Origin: Agrobacterium rosae
GTDB taxonomy: Bacteria; Pseudomonadota; Alphaproteobacteria; Rhizobiales; Rhizobiaceae
Reading direction: 5' to 3'
DNA length: 64,000 nt
Assembly (NCBI RefSeq): GCF_002915175.1
Contig: NZ_NXEJ01000001.1
Location: forward strand, 627 to 64,626
Every line of letters begins with the position of its first letter. The stretch's first letter is position 1. The notes beneath the pieces are model-generated. The model saw only the letters and a program-made list of their open reading frames with translations. It searched no databases and was not told the origin of the DNA. Shown here piece by piece: positions 8,124-16,960 of this stretch. Position numbers and translations under genes: made by a program.

Positions 8124-9629
8124 TTATGCGGCGATGCCGGCCATCATCAGGCCCAGCGTTTGTTCTTCGGCTTCCGCCGTTTTCTCTCCGACGACCCGGC
8201 CTGCGAACATGACCAGAATACGGTCCGACAACGACCGTATCTCATCAAGCTCCACGGACACCAGCAGAATGGCTTTGCCCGCATCACGCATTTCGATGAT
8301 GCGGCGATGGATAAACTCGATGGCACCGATATCGACGCCACGTGTCGGCTGGCCGATGATCAGCATCTTCGGATCACGCTCGATTTCGCGCGCAACGACG
8401 ATCTTTTGCTGATTGCCGCCTGAGAAGTTGGCGGTTTTCAAATTCGCATTTGGCGGGCGGATATCGTATTTCTCTATCTTCTCGATAGCATCTTTGCGGA
8501 TGGCTTCTGGATTGAGAAACGGTCCCTTGCCGTAGCGCTCGTCGCGGTGATAGCCGAGGATGGAGTTTTCATACTCCTCAAACTTCAGCACCAGCCCCAT
8601 GTGATGACGGTCTTCGGGAATATGGGCCAAGCCCAGCTTGCGAAGGACCGCGGGATCGACCTTGTCGACGGTTTTGCCGCCCATCAGAATCTCACCGGAA
8701 TAGGGTTTGCGGATACCAGCGATGGCCTCCAGCAGTTCCGACTGGCCATTACCAGCCACACCGGCAATGCCGACGATTTCGCCAGCGCGTACGTCAAAAG
8801 AAACATCGTCCACCATGGTCACGCCACGGCTGTCCTTGACGGTTAGATTGCGGACGGAAAACAGGACTTCGCCGGGGTTTGATTCACCCTTTTCAACGCG
8901 CAGAAGCACGCGACGACCGACCATGAGTTCGGCCAGTTCTTCCACCGTGGTCTCGGAGGTCTTGCGCGTCGCCACCATCTCGCCGCGACGCATGACGGAG
9001 ACCTCATCGGTAATCGCCATGATTTCGCGCAGCTTGTGGGTGATAAGAATGACGGTTTTGCCCTGATCGCGCAGCACGCTTAATATCTTAAAAAGATGAT
9101 CGGCTTCGGCGGGTGTCAAAACCCCTGTGGGTTCATCCAGAATAAGGATTTCAGCGCCGCGATACATGGCTTTGAGGATTTCGACGCGCTGTTGCAGTCC
9201 AACCGGCAAATCCTCGATGATTGCGTCAGGATTGACCTCAAGGCCGTATTCATCCTCGAGACGCTTCAACTCCTTGCGGGTCGCGGCTGTGCCTTTGGCC
9301 AGCAAAGCACCGCCTTCAGCACCCAGCATGATGTTTTCCAGCACCGAGAAATTCTCCACCAGCATGAAGTGCTGATGCACCATGCCGATGCCGGCATCTA
9401 TGGCCGCCTGGCTATCTCTGATGTTGACGGCCTTGCCGTCGATGCGGATTTCACCGGAATCGGCAGAATAGAAGCCGTAAAGGATCGACATCAAAGTCGA
9501 TTTCCCCGCTCCGTTTTCCCCAATAATGCCGTGGATGCTACCCTTGGCAACGGTAAGATTGATATTCTTGTTGGCGTGTACGGTGCCGAATTTTTTATCG
9601 ATACCGACAAGCTCGATCGCAGGTTCCAT
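8124..9629 (-). CDS. Nucleoside ABC transporter ATP-binding protein (two ABC domains)
   Basis: A cytoplasmic ATPase of about 501 residues with two fused ABC domains, as in RbsA and NupO/YufO. The first domain has Walker A GENGAGKS near residue 38 and Walker B ILILDEPTGVLTP. The second has the degenerate Walker A GVAGNGQSE and signature SGGNQQKIVVAREI, typical of this subfamily. The ATG at 9629 is chosen because it precedes the conserved IELVGIDKKFG; the opening extends to a TTG at 9674 that would add 15 unconserved residues. It lies between the BMP protein and permease genes. Confidence 0.92.
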   Translation of the reverse strand: MEPAIELVGIDKKFGTVHANKNINLTVAKGSIHGIIGENGAGKSTLMSILYGFYSADSGEIRIDGKAVNIRDSQAAIDAGIGMVHQHFMLVENFSVLENIMLGAEGGALLAKGTAATRKELKRLEDEYGLEVNPDAIIEDLPVGLQQRVEILKAMYRGAEILILDEPTGVLTPAEADHLFKILSVLRDQGKTVILITHKLREIMAITDEVSVMRRGEMVATRKTSETTVEELAELMVGRRVLLRVEKGESNPGEVLFSVRNLTVKDSRGVTMVDDVSFDVRAGEIVGIAGVAGNGQSELLEAIAGIRKPYSGEILMGGKTVDKVDPAVLRKLGLAHIPEDRHHMGLVLKFEEYENSILGYHRDERYGKGPFLNPEAIRKDAIEKIEKYDIRPPNANLKTANFSGGNQQKIVVAREIERDPKMLIIGQPTRGVDIGAIEFIHRRIIEMRDAGKAILLVSVELDEIRSLSDRILVMFAGRVVGEKTAEAEEQTLGLMMAGIAA

Positions 9630-9712
9630 CGTCAACCCAAACGTCTCCGGAGGCTGGATATGAAAAGGGCGCAACGCGAAATCCGCGATGCGCCCGTCTT
9701 CTATAAATCACA

Positions 9713-10705
9713 TCACTTTGGGCAAGAGTTGTCCGACATATAGTCGTGAACCTTGACGGTACCGGCAATGATATCAGCCTTTGCCTTTTCAACGGCGGCA
9801 GTCATTTCCGGGGTGATCAGAGCCTTGTTGTTGTCATCGAGGGCATAAGCAACGCCATCTTCCTTGACGCCGAGAGCGGTCACGCCTGCTGTGAACTTGT
9901 CGTCCTTGGTGTCCTTGAATGCGTTGTAGACAGCAAGATCGACACGCTTGACCATCGAGGTCAGGACAGAGCCGGGATGCAGGTGGTTCTGGTTGGAATC
10001 CACGCCGATCGAATATTTCTTGTTGTCGGCAACTGTCTGGAGAACGCCGAGACCGGTTGCACCTGCAGCTGCGTAAACGACGTCAGCGCCCTGATCGAGC
10101 TGGTTCTTGGTCAATTCACCACCACGAACCGGATCGTTCCAGGCAGCACCTGTCGTGCCGGTCATGTTCTGGAAGACTTCGATCTTGTCATTGGCAGCCT
10201 TTGCACCCTGTGCGTAACCGCAGGCGAACTTGCGGATCAGCGGAATATCCATGCCGCCGATGAAGCCGACCTTGCCGGTTTTGGATGCCATGCCTGCCAG
10301 AAGGCCGACGAGGTAAGAGCCTTCTTCTTCCTTGTAGACGACGGAGCGCACATTCGGCAGCTCGACAACGGAGTCGATAATTACGAACTTGGTGTCCGGA
10401 AACTCGGCCGCAACCTTTTCCATAGCGGATGTCCATGCGAAGGACACGGCAACCACGGGGTTGAAGCCACGGCTTGCGAAGTTGCGAATCGCCTGCTCAC
10501 CCTGCGTGTCGCTGGTTGGCTCGAAATCGCGGTATTCAGTGCCGGTTTCCGCCTTGAACTTTTCTGCGCCTGTCGCAGCAGCTTCGTTGAACGACTTGTC
10601 GAATTTGCCGCCCGTGCCATAGACCAGCGCAGGCTTGATGTCCGCAGCCAAAGCGGAAGCCGACATCGCGGCCAGCGCGAAAAGCGTCAGAAGGGATTTT
10701 TTCAT
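9713..10705 (-). CDS. BMP-family periplasmic nucleoside-binding protein
   Basis: The first gene of the operon and the solute receptor of the importer. Residues 1-20 form a signal peptide ending in SASALA, followed by the mature start DIKPALVYGTGGKFDKSFNEAA, the conserved BMP/PnrA opening; 330 residues in total. Homologues bind purine and pyrimidine nucleosides. The clustering with cdd, punA, deoC and deoA makes nucleosides the likely ligands here. A structured leader lies just upstream. Confidence 0.92.
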   Translation of the reverse strand: MKKSLLTLFALAAMSASALAADIKPALVYGTGGKFDKSFNEAAATGAEKFKAETGTEYRDFEPTSDTQGEQAIRNFASRGFNPVVAVSFAWTSAMEKVAAEFPDTKFVIIDSVVELPNVRSVVYKEEEGSYLVGLLAGMASKTGKVGFIGGMDIPLIRKFACGYAQGAKAANDKIEVFQNMTGTTGAAWNDPVRGGELTKNQLDQGADVVYAAAGATGLGVLQTVADNKKYSIGVDSNQNHLHPGSVLTSMVKRVDLAVYNAFKDTKDDKFTAGVTALGVKEDGVAYALDDNNKALITPEMTAAVEKAKADIIAGTVKVHDYMSDNSCPK

Positions 10706-11008
10706 TGTGCAGCCCTGTTGTTACAGTTTGGTTTTTTAAAGGGTCCTCCCGCAAACCCGAGAAACGGGCATGTCTGCGGAACTGCCAGCCTTTTCTAGAC
10801 TGTGCGTGAGGATATCCTTGCACGGCTGCGAGAAAAATTCATCCGGTTTTTTTTACCCAGTGGAAAAACCGTTAACTGCTGTTTTCTAAAGCAACATGCG
10901 CAAAAAAGTGCATCGACTTTGCGATAACAATGAGCAATACCGAGAGGGCGGCAAAGGCCAGCAAAACAAACCGTAAAACCTTCGCCTCACCGCTGTCGGC
11001 ACAAAGAC
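10706..11008 (-). promoter_or_regulatory. Leader and promoter region of the nucleoside operon, with a conserved-looking RNA fold
   Basis: On the minus strand, 10779-10749 folds as a two-step hairpin: CCGCA (plus 10749-10753) pairs with TGCGG (10775-10779), and inside it CCCG (10756-10759) pairs with CGGG (10765-10768). A preceding GGCA could also pair with TGCC across the first strand, giving an alternative fold. The hairpin ends 43 bases before the ATG. There is no U-run after it, so it is not an intrinsic terminator. Farther up, AGGATATCCT at 10809-10818 is a perfect palindrome suited to an operator. I could not pick a convincing -35/-10 pair. The rest of the gap shows nothing clear. Confidence 0.4.
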
Positions 11009-11659
11009 TTAGCTGATATTGCAGCTCACGCCCGTTCCCCGAAGGCCGCAATAACCGCCGGGATTTTTCGCCAGATACTGCTGGTGATAGTCTTCTGCGT
11101 AATAAAAGACATCCAGTGGCTCAATTTCCGTGGTGATCGCCTGTTTGTGACCAGCATCCGTCAAGGCTTGTTGGAATACATCACGGGCGGCCTTGACCTC
11201 GGCCAACTGTTCTTCGCTGGTGGTATAAATCGCGGATCGATAGGTCGTGCCGACATCATTGCCCTGGCGCATGCCCTGCGTCGGGTCGTGCTCCTCAAAG
11301 AATGTCTTCAGCAATGCTGCCAGCGAAACCTTGGCCGGATCGAATACGACCTTCACCATCTCTGTGTGACCTGTTAGCCCCGTGGTCGTTTCCTGATAGG
11401 TGGGATTTCGTGTGATGCCCCCTGCATAACCGACAGCGGTCACCCAAACGCCCGGTGTTTGCCAGAACAGGCGTTCCGCACCCCAGAAGCACCCCATGCC
11501 GAGATAGACCGTTTCCAGATTATCCGGGTAGGGGCCTTTCAACGGATTGCCGTTGACGAAATGATGTTCCGGGATCACCAAAGCCTCATCGCGACCGGGA
11601 TAGGCGGTCTCCGGTGTTGGCATGACAGTTTTTTTGGACATCGTATCAAATCCGAACAT
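11009..11659 (-). CDS. msrA: Peptide-methionine (S)-S-oxide reductase
   Basis: Reduces methionine-S-sulfoxide in proteins with electrons from thioredoxin. The catalytic Cys57 sits in GMGCFWG and recycling cysteines are in the C-terminal [13 protein letters not shown]. The start at 11659 is chosen for its strong AAGGAGA site; an in-frame extension to 11740 would add 27 unlikely residues. The resulting 216 residues match the family. It appears to be a single-gene unit lying between the nucleoside operon and a small membrane protein gene. Confidence 0.93.
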   Translation of the reverse strand: MFGFDTMSKKTVMPTPETAYPGRDEALVIPEHHFVNGNPLKGPYPDNLETVYLGMGCFWGAERLFWQTPGVWVTAVGYAGGITRNPTYQETTTGLTGHTEMVKVVFDPAKVSLAALLKTFFEEHDPTQGMRQGNDVGTTYRSAIYTTSEEQLAEVKAARDVFQQALTDAGHKQAITTEIEPLDVFYYAEDYHQQYLAKNPGGYCGLRGTGVSCNIS

Positions 11660-11729
11660 TGCAGTCTCCTTGCGCGCCCAAACGGGGCCGCTCTCTGGCT
11701 TCAGCATGAGTGTGCGTGACGACGCCGTT

Positions 11730-12047
11730 TCAAGCGGCAAAGCGGCCTATGGCTCTGTGCTTCTTGTATCCAGCCATCCAGAACAGGAGCGACAGGGTAA
11801 GAAGAACCGCGAAAGCCGGAACCATCGATAGGCCATTTTCGACCCAACGCCACGCTTCAGGATGAATATAGTGCGCGACCCCGGCTTCTACCATGGTGAC
11901 CGACGCAGGAAAAAATTTCACCCACGCATCGTGCGCGCTCATCAAATCGACGGACGACGTCGAGACAGAGCGGATCGAATCCAGAACGCCGACGCCAACT
12001 GCCGCAGCCAGAGCTATGAAGCTGATGAACCGGAAAACCGTCTTCAT
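11730..12047 (-). CDS. Small membrane protein, unknown function
   Basis: A 105-residue protein with a hydrophobic N-terminal segment (about 5-25, [19 protein letters not shown]) and a second near 75-92 ([19 protein letters not shown]), separated by a loop of about 50 residues with [19 protein letters not shown] and a basic tail. The topology suggests both ends in the cytoplasm. No catalytic motif is visible and I do not recognise a named family. Coding is supported by length, codon use and close fit between msrA and the tRNA. It could share a transcript with msrA (about 70 bases apart). Confidence 0.65.
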   Translation of the reverse strand: MKTVFRFISFIALAAAVGVGVLDSIRSVSTSSVDLMSAHDAWVKFFPASVTMVEAGVAHYIHPEAWRWVENGLSMVPAFAVLLTLSLLFWMAGYKKHRAIGRFAA

Positions 12048-12202
12048 GGAATGGCTGCTCCGATGATTATCGCAAAACTGCGGGCCGGTTGGCGCGCTAT
12101 GTTTTGACCGCGAAGCCTCTGGATAATGCGGTCAAACCGTCTTTGCAATCCACATCCTTAGCAAGCAATTGTTGCACAAATAAAAAAACTGTCAGATTCG
12201 GG

Positions 12203-12230
12203 TTGATCCCTGCGAATTCATCGGTATATA
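12203..12230 (+). promoter_or_regulatory. Candidate promoter of tRNA-Ser
   Basis: TTGATC at 12203-12208 and TATATA at 12225-12230 are spaced 16 bases apart and lie about 50 bases before the tRNA, as expected for a housekeeping sigma promoter. Assigned by eye only. Confidence 0.45.
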
Positions 12231-12280
12231 TCGCGCCGTTCCAGTGATTTGCAGTTTTCACGAAATGCAGATGTTTAGAC

Positions 12281-12370
12281 GGACAGGTGGCCGAGTGGTT
12301 TAAGGCGCACGCCTGGAACGCGTGTGTGCGTGAAAGCGTACCGTGGGTTCGAATCCCACCCTGTCCGCCA
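12281..12370 (+). tRNA. tRNA-Ser (GGA)
   Basis: A 90-base class II tRNA with a long variable arm. The acceptor stem GGACAGG (12281-12287) pairs with CCTGTCC (12360-12366); G12367 is the discriminator and CCA is encoded at 12368-12370. The anticodon stem CACGC/GCGTG holds the loop CTGGAAC with anticodon GGA at 12315-12317, reading UCC and UCU serine codons. It stands alone, convergent with frcR. Confidence 0.95.
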
Positions 12371-12448
12371 TCCCTTCAAGATGTTACCGACAATCCGGCA
12401 ACCGCAAAGCTCGCGTTCTTTAGAACACGGCTGATGTGTATCAGTTGT

Positions 12449-13681
12449 TCAAATCGTCGTTTCCTTGAAAAGAACATTCTGGTCCAAAAGGTACCGTGAG
12501 AAAAGTGGCAAGCTTGCTCCTCCGATGGCACGCGCTTGGCTGCCGACGGCACCTTCCAATATTTCCGGCACCACCACCCCTTGAAGATCGTGCAGATCCA
12601 AAGCCTTGCGGGTCGCATCGGTGATGCGCGTTCGGACCCAGCCCGGGAAGCCACCGTCAATGATGACTGATGCGAAATCGATGATCGAGGCTGCGGCGAG
12701 CACGGCCTGAGCAAGGGCTGCGGCCGTATTTTGTATCCAGCGTTCCAGCGGCTCGCCGAAATCGACCCAATCGTCAGGGGAAAACCACAGGGGTTTGGGG
12801 TCGATGTGGTTTTCACGCAGCATGTCTTCCAGAACGAAGATAGAGGCGATCTTGAGTAGCGGAACGGTGGAGCCGTCGCGCCCCTGAACGGGAAGGGGGC
12901 CGATGGCACCCGCAGCACCGGTTCGCCCGGAAAATAGGGCGGAGTTCAGCACGACACCTCCACCGATGAACGATCCTATGAAAACATAGAGAAAATCAGG
13001 GTAGTTCTGGCCCAAGCCAAAAACCAGTTCTGCGCCGCAGGCGCTGGTGGCATCGTTTTGGAGAAAAACGGGGTAGCTGACCTGATTGGCGATTTCCGCT
13101 CTCAAATCCACGCCGCGCCAACGATCCATTTCCTTTTGTGGCGCACCGACTTCCTTTGCCCAGCTCCACATCTCAAAGGGCGCTGCGATGCCTATGCCGG
13201 CAATCCTCTCGCGTTCATCCGGTGTCAGGCGTGCTTCCAGCTCTGCCATGCCATTGATCAAAAACGGCAATATCCACTCGGGCATGGGGTAGGGGTAGGT
13301 ATTGCGCAGCTTTAGCCTGATCCGGCCGACGAAATCCATCAGGACGAGATCGACACTACGCCGGCCGATTTTGACGCCGAATGAGAACACCGCATCGGGA
13401 TTCAGCCTCATGGGCGTGGACGGTTGGCCGACCTTGCCGCGCAAACGTTCGCCGCGAATAAGCAGTCCGTCACTTTCCAGCGAGCGCATGATGACGGAGA
13501 CGGTTTGTGCCGAAAGGCCACTTCTGCGGGCGATTTCCGCTTTCGAAAGGCCGCTGTGCCGACGCACGAGGGAGAGAACGAGGCGCTCATTATAGGCGCG
13601 CACACGAACCTGATTGGCCCCGCCACTCAGATCCGGCACATTCGCTGGCGCGTGCCGGGTGGCTTCCGCTGAGCGTGTCAT
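12449..13681 (-). CDS. frcR: ROK-family transcriptional regulator of the fructose operon
   Basis: A 410-residue repressor-type ROK protein. A winged helix-turn-helix (about 43-75, LSKAEIARRSGLSAQTVSVI) is followed by the ROK sugar-kinase-like fold, with IGIAAPFE and FIGSFIGGGVV segments. The start at 13681 has a GGGAGGAAAAG ribosome site; an upstream in-frame extension to 13807 is unlikely. It is divergent from frcB, and in Sinorhizobium meliloti the equivalent FrcR sits beside frcBCAK. Binding in the shared 260-base intergenic region, released by a sugar or sugar phosphate, is the expected mode but is inferred. Confidence 0.85.
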   Translation of the reverse strand: MTRSAEATRHAPANVPDLSGGANQVRVRAYNERLVLSLVRRHSGLSKAEIARRSGLSAQTVSVIMRSLESDGLLIRGERLRGKVGQPSTPMRLNPDAVFSFGVKIGRRSVDLVLMDFVGRIRLKLRNTYPYPMPEWILPFLINGMAELEARLTPDERERIAGIGIAAPFEMWSWAKEVGAPQKEMDRWRGVDLRAEIANQVSYPVFLQNDATSACGAELVFGLGQNYPDFLYVFIGSFIGGGVVLNSALFSGRTGAAGAIGPLPVQGRDGSTVPLLKIASIFVLEDMLRENHIDPKPLWFSPDDWVDFGEPLERWIQNTAAALAQAVLAAASIIDFASVIIDGGFPGWVRTRITDATRKALDLHDLQGVVVPEILEGAVGSQARAIGGASLPLFSRYLLDQNVLFKETTI

Positions 13682-13810
13682 TCTTTTCCTCCCGATGACG
13701 ACATTTAAGCCGCCAGTATCTGCGCTTCGGAACCACCATGTTTGCGAAAAGCAGTGCCTCCAAACACACTTTTCAATGGTTACGAAAATCATAAAATGCC
13801 ACAACAAATT

Positions 13811-13839
13811 AATAATTCAATTGGATTTATTTATTGACA
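13811..13839 (+). promoter_or_regulatory. Candidate frcR operator and frcB -35 element
   Basis: An AT-rich imperfect palindrome at 13811-13831 (AATAA ... TTATT, 8 of 10 pairs matched) has the look of a ROK/NagC-type operator and is immediately followed by TTGACA at 13834-13839. Binding there would block the promoter. No good -10 is visible 16-18 bases downstream, so the promoter call is tentative. Confidence 0.4.
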
Positions 13840-13944
13840 GGGTGCAGTTTTGATGTTTCCATCTGCGCCAGTGGCACCCGATCTAGGAGGAGAAGGGCCG
13901 CAAAAGTCGCTTCGACAAGAAGCACTCATCACTGGGAGGACTAC

Positions 13945-14967
13945 ATGAAAAGCACCGTTTCCGCCTTTCTCGGCGCGCTTGCGCTTGGCGTTTCTTTTGC
14001 ATCTGTCGCATCCGCTGCCGACACGTCGGCCTGCCTCATCACCAAAACGGACACGAACCCATTCTTCGTAAAAATGAAGGAAGGCGCGACAGCCAAGGCC
14101 AAGGAACTCGGCGTTACGCTGAAATCCTATGCCGGTAAGGTCGATGGCGACTCCGAGAGCCAGGTTGCCGCGATCGAGTCCTGCATTGCCGATGGCGCAA
14201 AGGGTATTCTGATCACCGCATCCGACACCAAGGGCATCGTGCCTACCATCAAGAAGGCCCGCGATGCTGGCATTCTCGTCATCGCGCTCGACACACCGCT
14301 TGATCCAATCGCGTCTGCCGATGCGACCTTCGCTACGGACAACCTGCTCGCAGGCAAGCTGATCGGCGAATGGGCAAAGGGAACGATGGGCGACAAGGCT
14401 AAGGACGCTAAAGTCGGCTTCCTCGACCTGACCCCTGATCAGCCAAGCGTCGACGTTCTGCGCGACCAAGGCTTCATGATCGGCTTCGGCATCGACCCGA
14501 AAGACCCGAACAAGATCGGCGATGAAGTCGATCCACGCATCGTTGGCCATGACGTAACCAACGGCAATGAAGAAGGCGGCCGCAAGGCTATGGAAAACCT
14601 TCTCCAGAAGGATCCAGGCATCAACGTCATTCACACCATCAACGAACCTGCCGCTGTCGGCGCTTATCAGGCCCTCAAGGCTGTCGGCATGGAAAAGAAC
14701 GTGCTCATCGTTTCCGTTGACGGTGGTTGCCCCGGTGTGAAATCGGTTCAGGACGGCGTGATCGGCGCGACATCGCAGCAATATCCGCTGATGATGGCAG
14801 CCCTTGGCGTGGAAGCGATCAAGAAGTTCGCTGACACCGGTGAAAAGCCGAAGCCAACCGAAGGCAAGTCGTTCTTCGACACAGGCGTTTCGCTCGTTAC
14901 TGACAAGCCGGTTTCCGGCGTGCCAGCCATCAGCGTCAAGGAAGGCCTTGCCAAGTGCTGGGGCTGA
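13945..14967 (+). CDS. frcB: Fructose ABC transporter periplasmic binding protein
   Basis: A ribose-type (peripla_BP_4) sugar receptor, 340 residues, with a signal peptide ending near residue 24 (SVASA-A) and the mature start [19 protein letters not shown]. The start at 13945 is fixed by GGGAGGA just upstream. Order and neighbours (divergent ROK regulator, permease, single-domain ATPase, kinase) match the S. meliloti high-affinity fructose system FrcBCAK, which also carries ribose and mannose. The ligand is inferred from that synteny. Confidence 0.87.
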   Translation: MKSTVSAFLGALALGVSFASVASAADTSACLITKTDTNPFFVKMKEGATAKAKELGVTLKSYAGKVDGDSESQVAAIESCIADGAKGILITASDTKGIVPTIKKARDAGILVIALDTPLDPIASADATFATDNLLAGKLIGEWAKGTMGDKAKDAKVGFLDLTPDQPSVDVLRDQGFMIGFGIDPKDPNKIGDEVDPRIVGHDVTNGNEEGGRKAMENLLQKDPGINVIHTINEPAAVGAYQALKAVGMEKNVLIVSVDGGCPGVKSVQDGVIGATSQQYPLMMAALGVEAIKKFADTGEKPKPTEGKSFFDTGVSLVTDKPVSGVPAISVKEGLAKCWG

Positions 14968-14990
14968 TAGCCTCTATCGATTAACGCGCG

Positions 14991-15015
14991 CTGGCCGGGA
15001 CCAAATCCCGGCCAG
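14991..15015 (+). other. Stable intercistronic hairpin after frcB
   Basis: CTGGCCGGGA (14991-15000) pairs perfectly with TCCCGGCCAG (15006-15015) around a five-base loop. There is no following U-run. Such stems between a binding-protein gene and its permease usually protect the upstream mRNA end and allow more receptor than channel to be made; that role is inferred. Confidence 0.65.
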
Positions 15016-15101
15016 TTCCGTCCCAAAGATTTCGCTGTCAGATTACCCGGCTCAATAACGGGCGCCTTGAATGGCTGTGCTGGCGGGCGGCAGGAGGAAA
15101 C

Positions 15102-16166
15102 ATGAGCGGAATACAGGAATTCGAGAAAGTGCTGGATTCAAGCGACAAGAATGTCGCTTCTTTCGACCAGCAAAAGATTTCACCCTTTAAACGCGCGCAG
15201 CACTTCCTGCACTCAACCCCCGCGGCGGTGCCGCTGATCGTGTTGATATTATCGGTCGCCATCTTTGGTCTCACCATCGGCGGGCGCTTCTTTTCTTCCT
15301 ATACGCTGACGCTGATTCTGCAGCAGATTGCCGTCGTCGGTATTTTGGGCTCAGCACAGACGCTGATCATTCTGACCGCCGGTATCGACCTTTCGATTGG
15401 TGTGGTGATGGTCATTTCATCCGTCGTCATGGGCAACTTCGCCGTCACCTACGGCTTGCCGACAGGCATTGCGATCCTCGCAGGCTTTGTGGTTGGCGGA
15501 TTGTGCGGCTTCTTCAACGGCTTCCTTGTCGCGGTTGTCAAATTGCCACCCTTCATTGTTACCCTGGGATCATGGAATATCGTCATGGCAACGAATTTCA
15601 TTTATTCCGCAAACGAGACGATACGTGACGCGGACGTGGCGCAAAGCGCGCCTCTTCTTCATATCTTTGCCACGAACTTTCGAGTTGGAACCGCAATCTT
15701 CACGCTTGGCGTGATTGCCATGGTCCTGCTGGTCGCTTTTCTTTGGTACGTCCTCAATCACACGGCATGGGGTCGCCACGTCTATGCAGTGGGTGATGAT
15801 CCCGAGGCGGCAAAGCTGTCTGGCATTCAGACGCGCAAGGTTCTCTTGAGTGTTTATACGGTTGCCGGGGTTATCGCAGCCTTTGCCGCCTGGGTCGCCA
15901 TCGGTCGTAACGGTTCGATTTCGCCGTCTGCTGCGGTGACCGACTATAACCTTCAGGCCATTACGGCGACGGTTATCGGTGGTATCTCGCTGTTTGGCGG
16001 ACGTGGCTCCATTCTCGGCACGCTGTTTGGTGCCATGCTTGTTGGTGTCGTTTCCATGGGTCTCAACATGCTCGGTGCAGACCCGCAGTGGAAAGTCATG
16101 TTGACCGGCTGGCTGATCATCGCCGCCGTCGGAATTGACCAATGGATCAGAAAGGCAGGCGTGTGA
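15102..16166 (+). CDS. frcC: Fructose ABC transporter permease
   Basis: A 354-residue inner-membrane permease of the RbsC class. After a charged N-terminal tail of about 40 residues come some eight to ten hydrophobic segments, including the conserved ILTAGIDLSIGVVM stretch and, toward the end, the GGISLFGGRGSILGTLFGA signature loop that contacts the ATPase. The ATG follows GGAGGAAAC. Its stop overlaps the frcA start (TGATG), consistent with a coupled operon. Confidence 0.9.
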   Translation: MSGIQEFEKVLDSSDKNVASFDQQKISPFKRAQHFLHSTPAAVPLIVLILSVAIFGLTIGGRFFSSYTLTLILQQIAVVGILGSAQTLIILTAGIDLSIGVVMVISSVVMGNFAVTYGLPTGIAILAGFVVGGLCGFFNGFLVAVVKLPPFIVTLGSWNIVMATNFIYSANETIRDADVAQSAPLLHIFATNFRVGTAIFTLGVIAMVLLVAFLWYVLNHTAWGRHVYAVGDDPEAAKLSGIQTRKVLLSVYTVAGVIAAFAAWVAIGRNGSISPSAAVTDYNLQAITATVIGGISLFGGRGSILGTLFGAMLVGVVSMGLNMLGADPQWKVMLTGWLIIAAVGIDQWIRKAGV

Positions 16167-16960
16167 TGACTGTTGATATGACCAAGCAACCCATTCTTTC
16201 CGCCCATGGTCTCGTCAAGCGTTATGGCCGCGTGACCGCTCTCGACAATGCGGATTTCGATCTCTATCCGGGCGAAATCCTTGCTGTCATCGGCGACAAC
16301 GGCGCTGGCAAATCTTCGTTGATCAAGGCTCTTTCGGGCGCTGTGCGCCCTGATGAAGGCGAGATCAGGCTGGATGGCAAGCCGGTGCAGTTCAAAACGC
16401 CGCTCGAAGCCCGCGACGCTGGCATCGAGACCGTCTATCAGAACCTTGCGCTTTCACCTGCGCTGTCGATCACGGACAATATGTTCCTGGGGCGTGAGCT
16501 CAGAAAGCCTGGTTTTATGGGCACGGTCCTGCGCAAGCTCGACCATGCGGCCATGGACAAGTTTGCCCGCAACAAGCTCTCCGAACTCGGGCTGATGACC
16601 ATTCAGAACATCAACCAGTCGGTGGAAACACTGTCGGGTGGCCAGCGTCAGGGTGTGGCCGTGGCAAGAGCGGCCGCCTTCGGCTCCAAGGTCGTTATTC
16701 TCGACGAACCGACAGCGGCGCTGGGCGTGAAGGAAAGTCGGCGCGTGCTGGAGCTTATTCTGGACGTTCGCTCCCGTGGCATGCCCATCGTGCTTATCTC
16801 GCACAACATGCCGCATGTGTTTGAGGTCGCAGACCGCATCCACATTCACCGGCTTGGAAAGCGCCTCTGCGTCATCAACCCAAAGGAATACACGATGTCG
16901 GATGCCGTCGCCTTCATGACGGGTGCCAAGGAGCCTCCAAGGGAAACGATCGCCGCATGA
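16166..16960 (+). CDS. frcA: Fructose ABC transporter ATP-binding protein
   Basis: A 264-residue protein with one ABC domain, unlike the double-domain RbsA. Walker A GDNGAGKSS lies near residue 43, the signature LSGGQRQGVAVARA near 155 and Walker B VVILDEPTAALG near 178, followed by the H-loop in LISHNMPHVFE. The start at 16166 overlaps the frcC stop; an in-frame ATG at 16142 lies inside frcC. It should act as a homodimer powering FrcC. The stop overlaps frcK. Confidence 0.9.
   Translation: MTVDMTKQPILSAHGLVKRYGRVTALDNADFDLYPGEILAVIGDNGAGKSSLIKALSGAVRPDEGEIRLDGKPVQFKTPLEARDAGIETVYQNLALSPALSITDNMFLGRELRKPGFMGTVLRKLDHAAMDKFARNKLSELGLMTIQNINQSVETLSGGQRQGVAVARAAAFGSKVVILDEPTAALGVKESRRVLELILDVRSRGMPIVLISHNMPHVFEVADRIHIHRLGKRLCVINPKEYTMSDAVAFMTGAKEPPRETIAA

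Noticed and set aside
10706..10860. Purine riboswitch before the nucleoside operon
   Set aside because: The conserved loop and junction bases of the purine aptamer are not present.
10919..10937. TTGCGATAACAATGAGCAA as a LacI-type operator
   Set aside because: Only the outer TTGC/GCAA is symmetric; resemblance to lac operator is superficial and no LacI gene is nearby.
13831..14781. A 316-codon minus-strand opening opposite frcB
   Set aside because: Shadow of frcB, which has signal peptide, ribosome site and family match.
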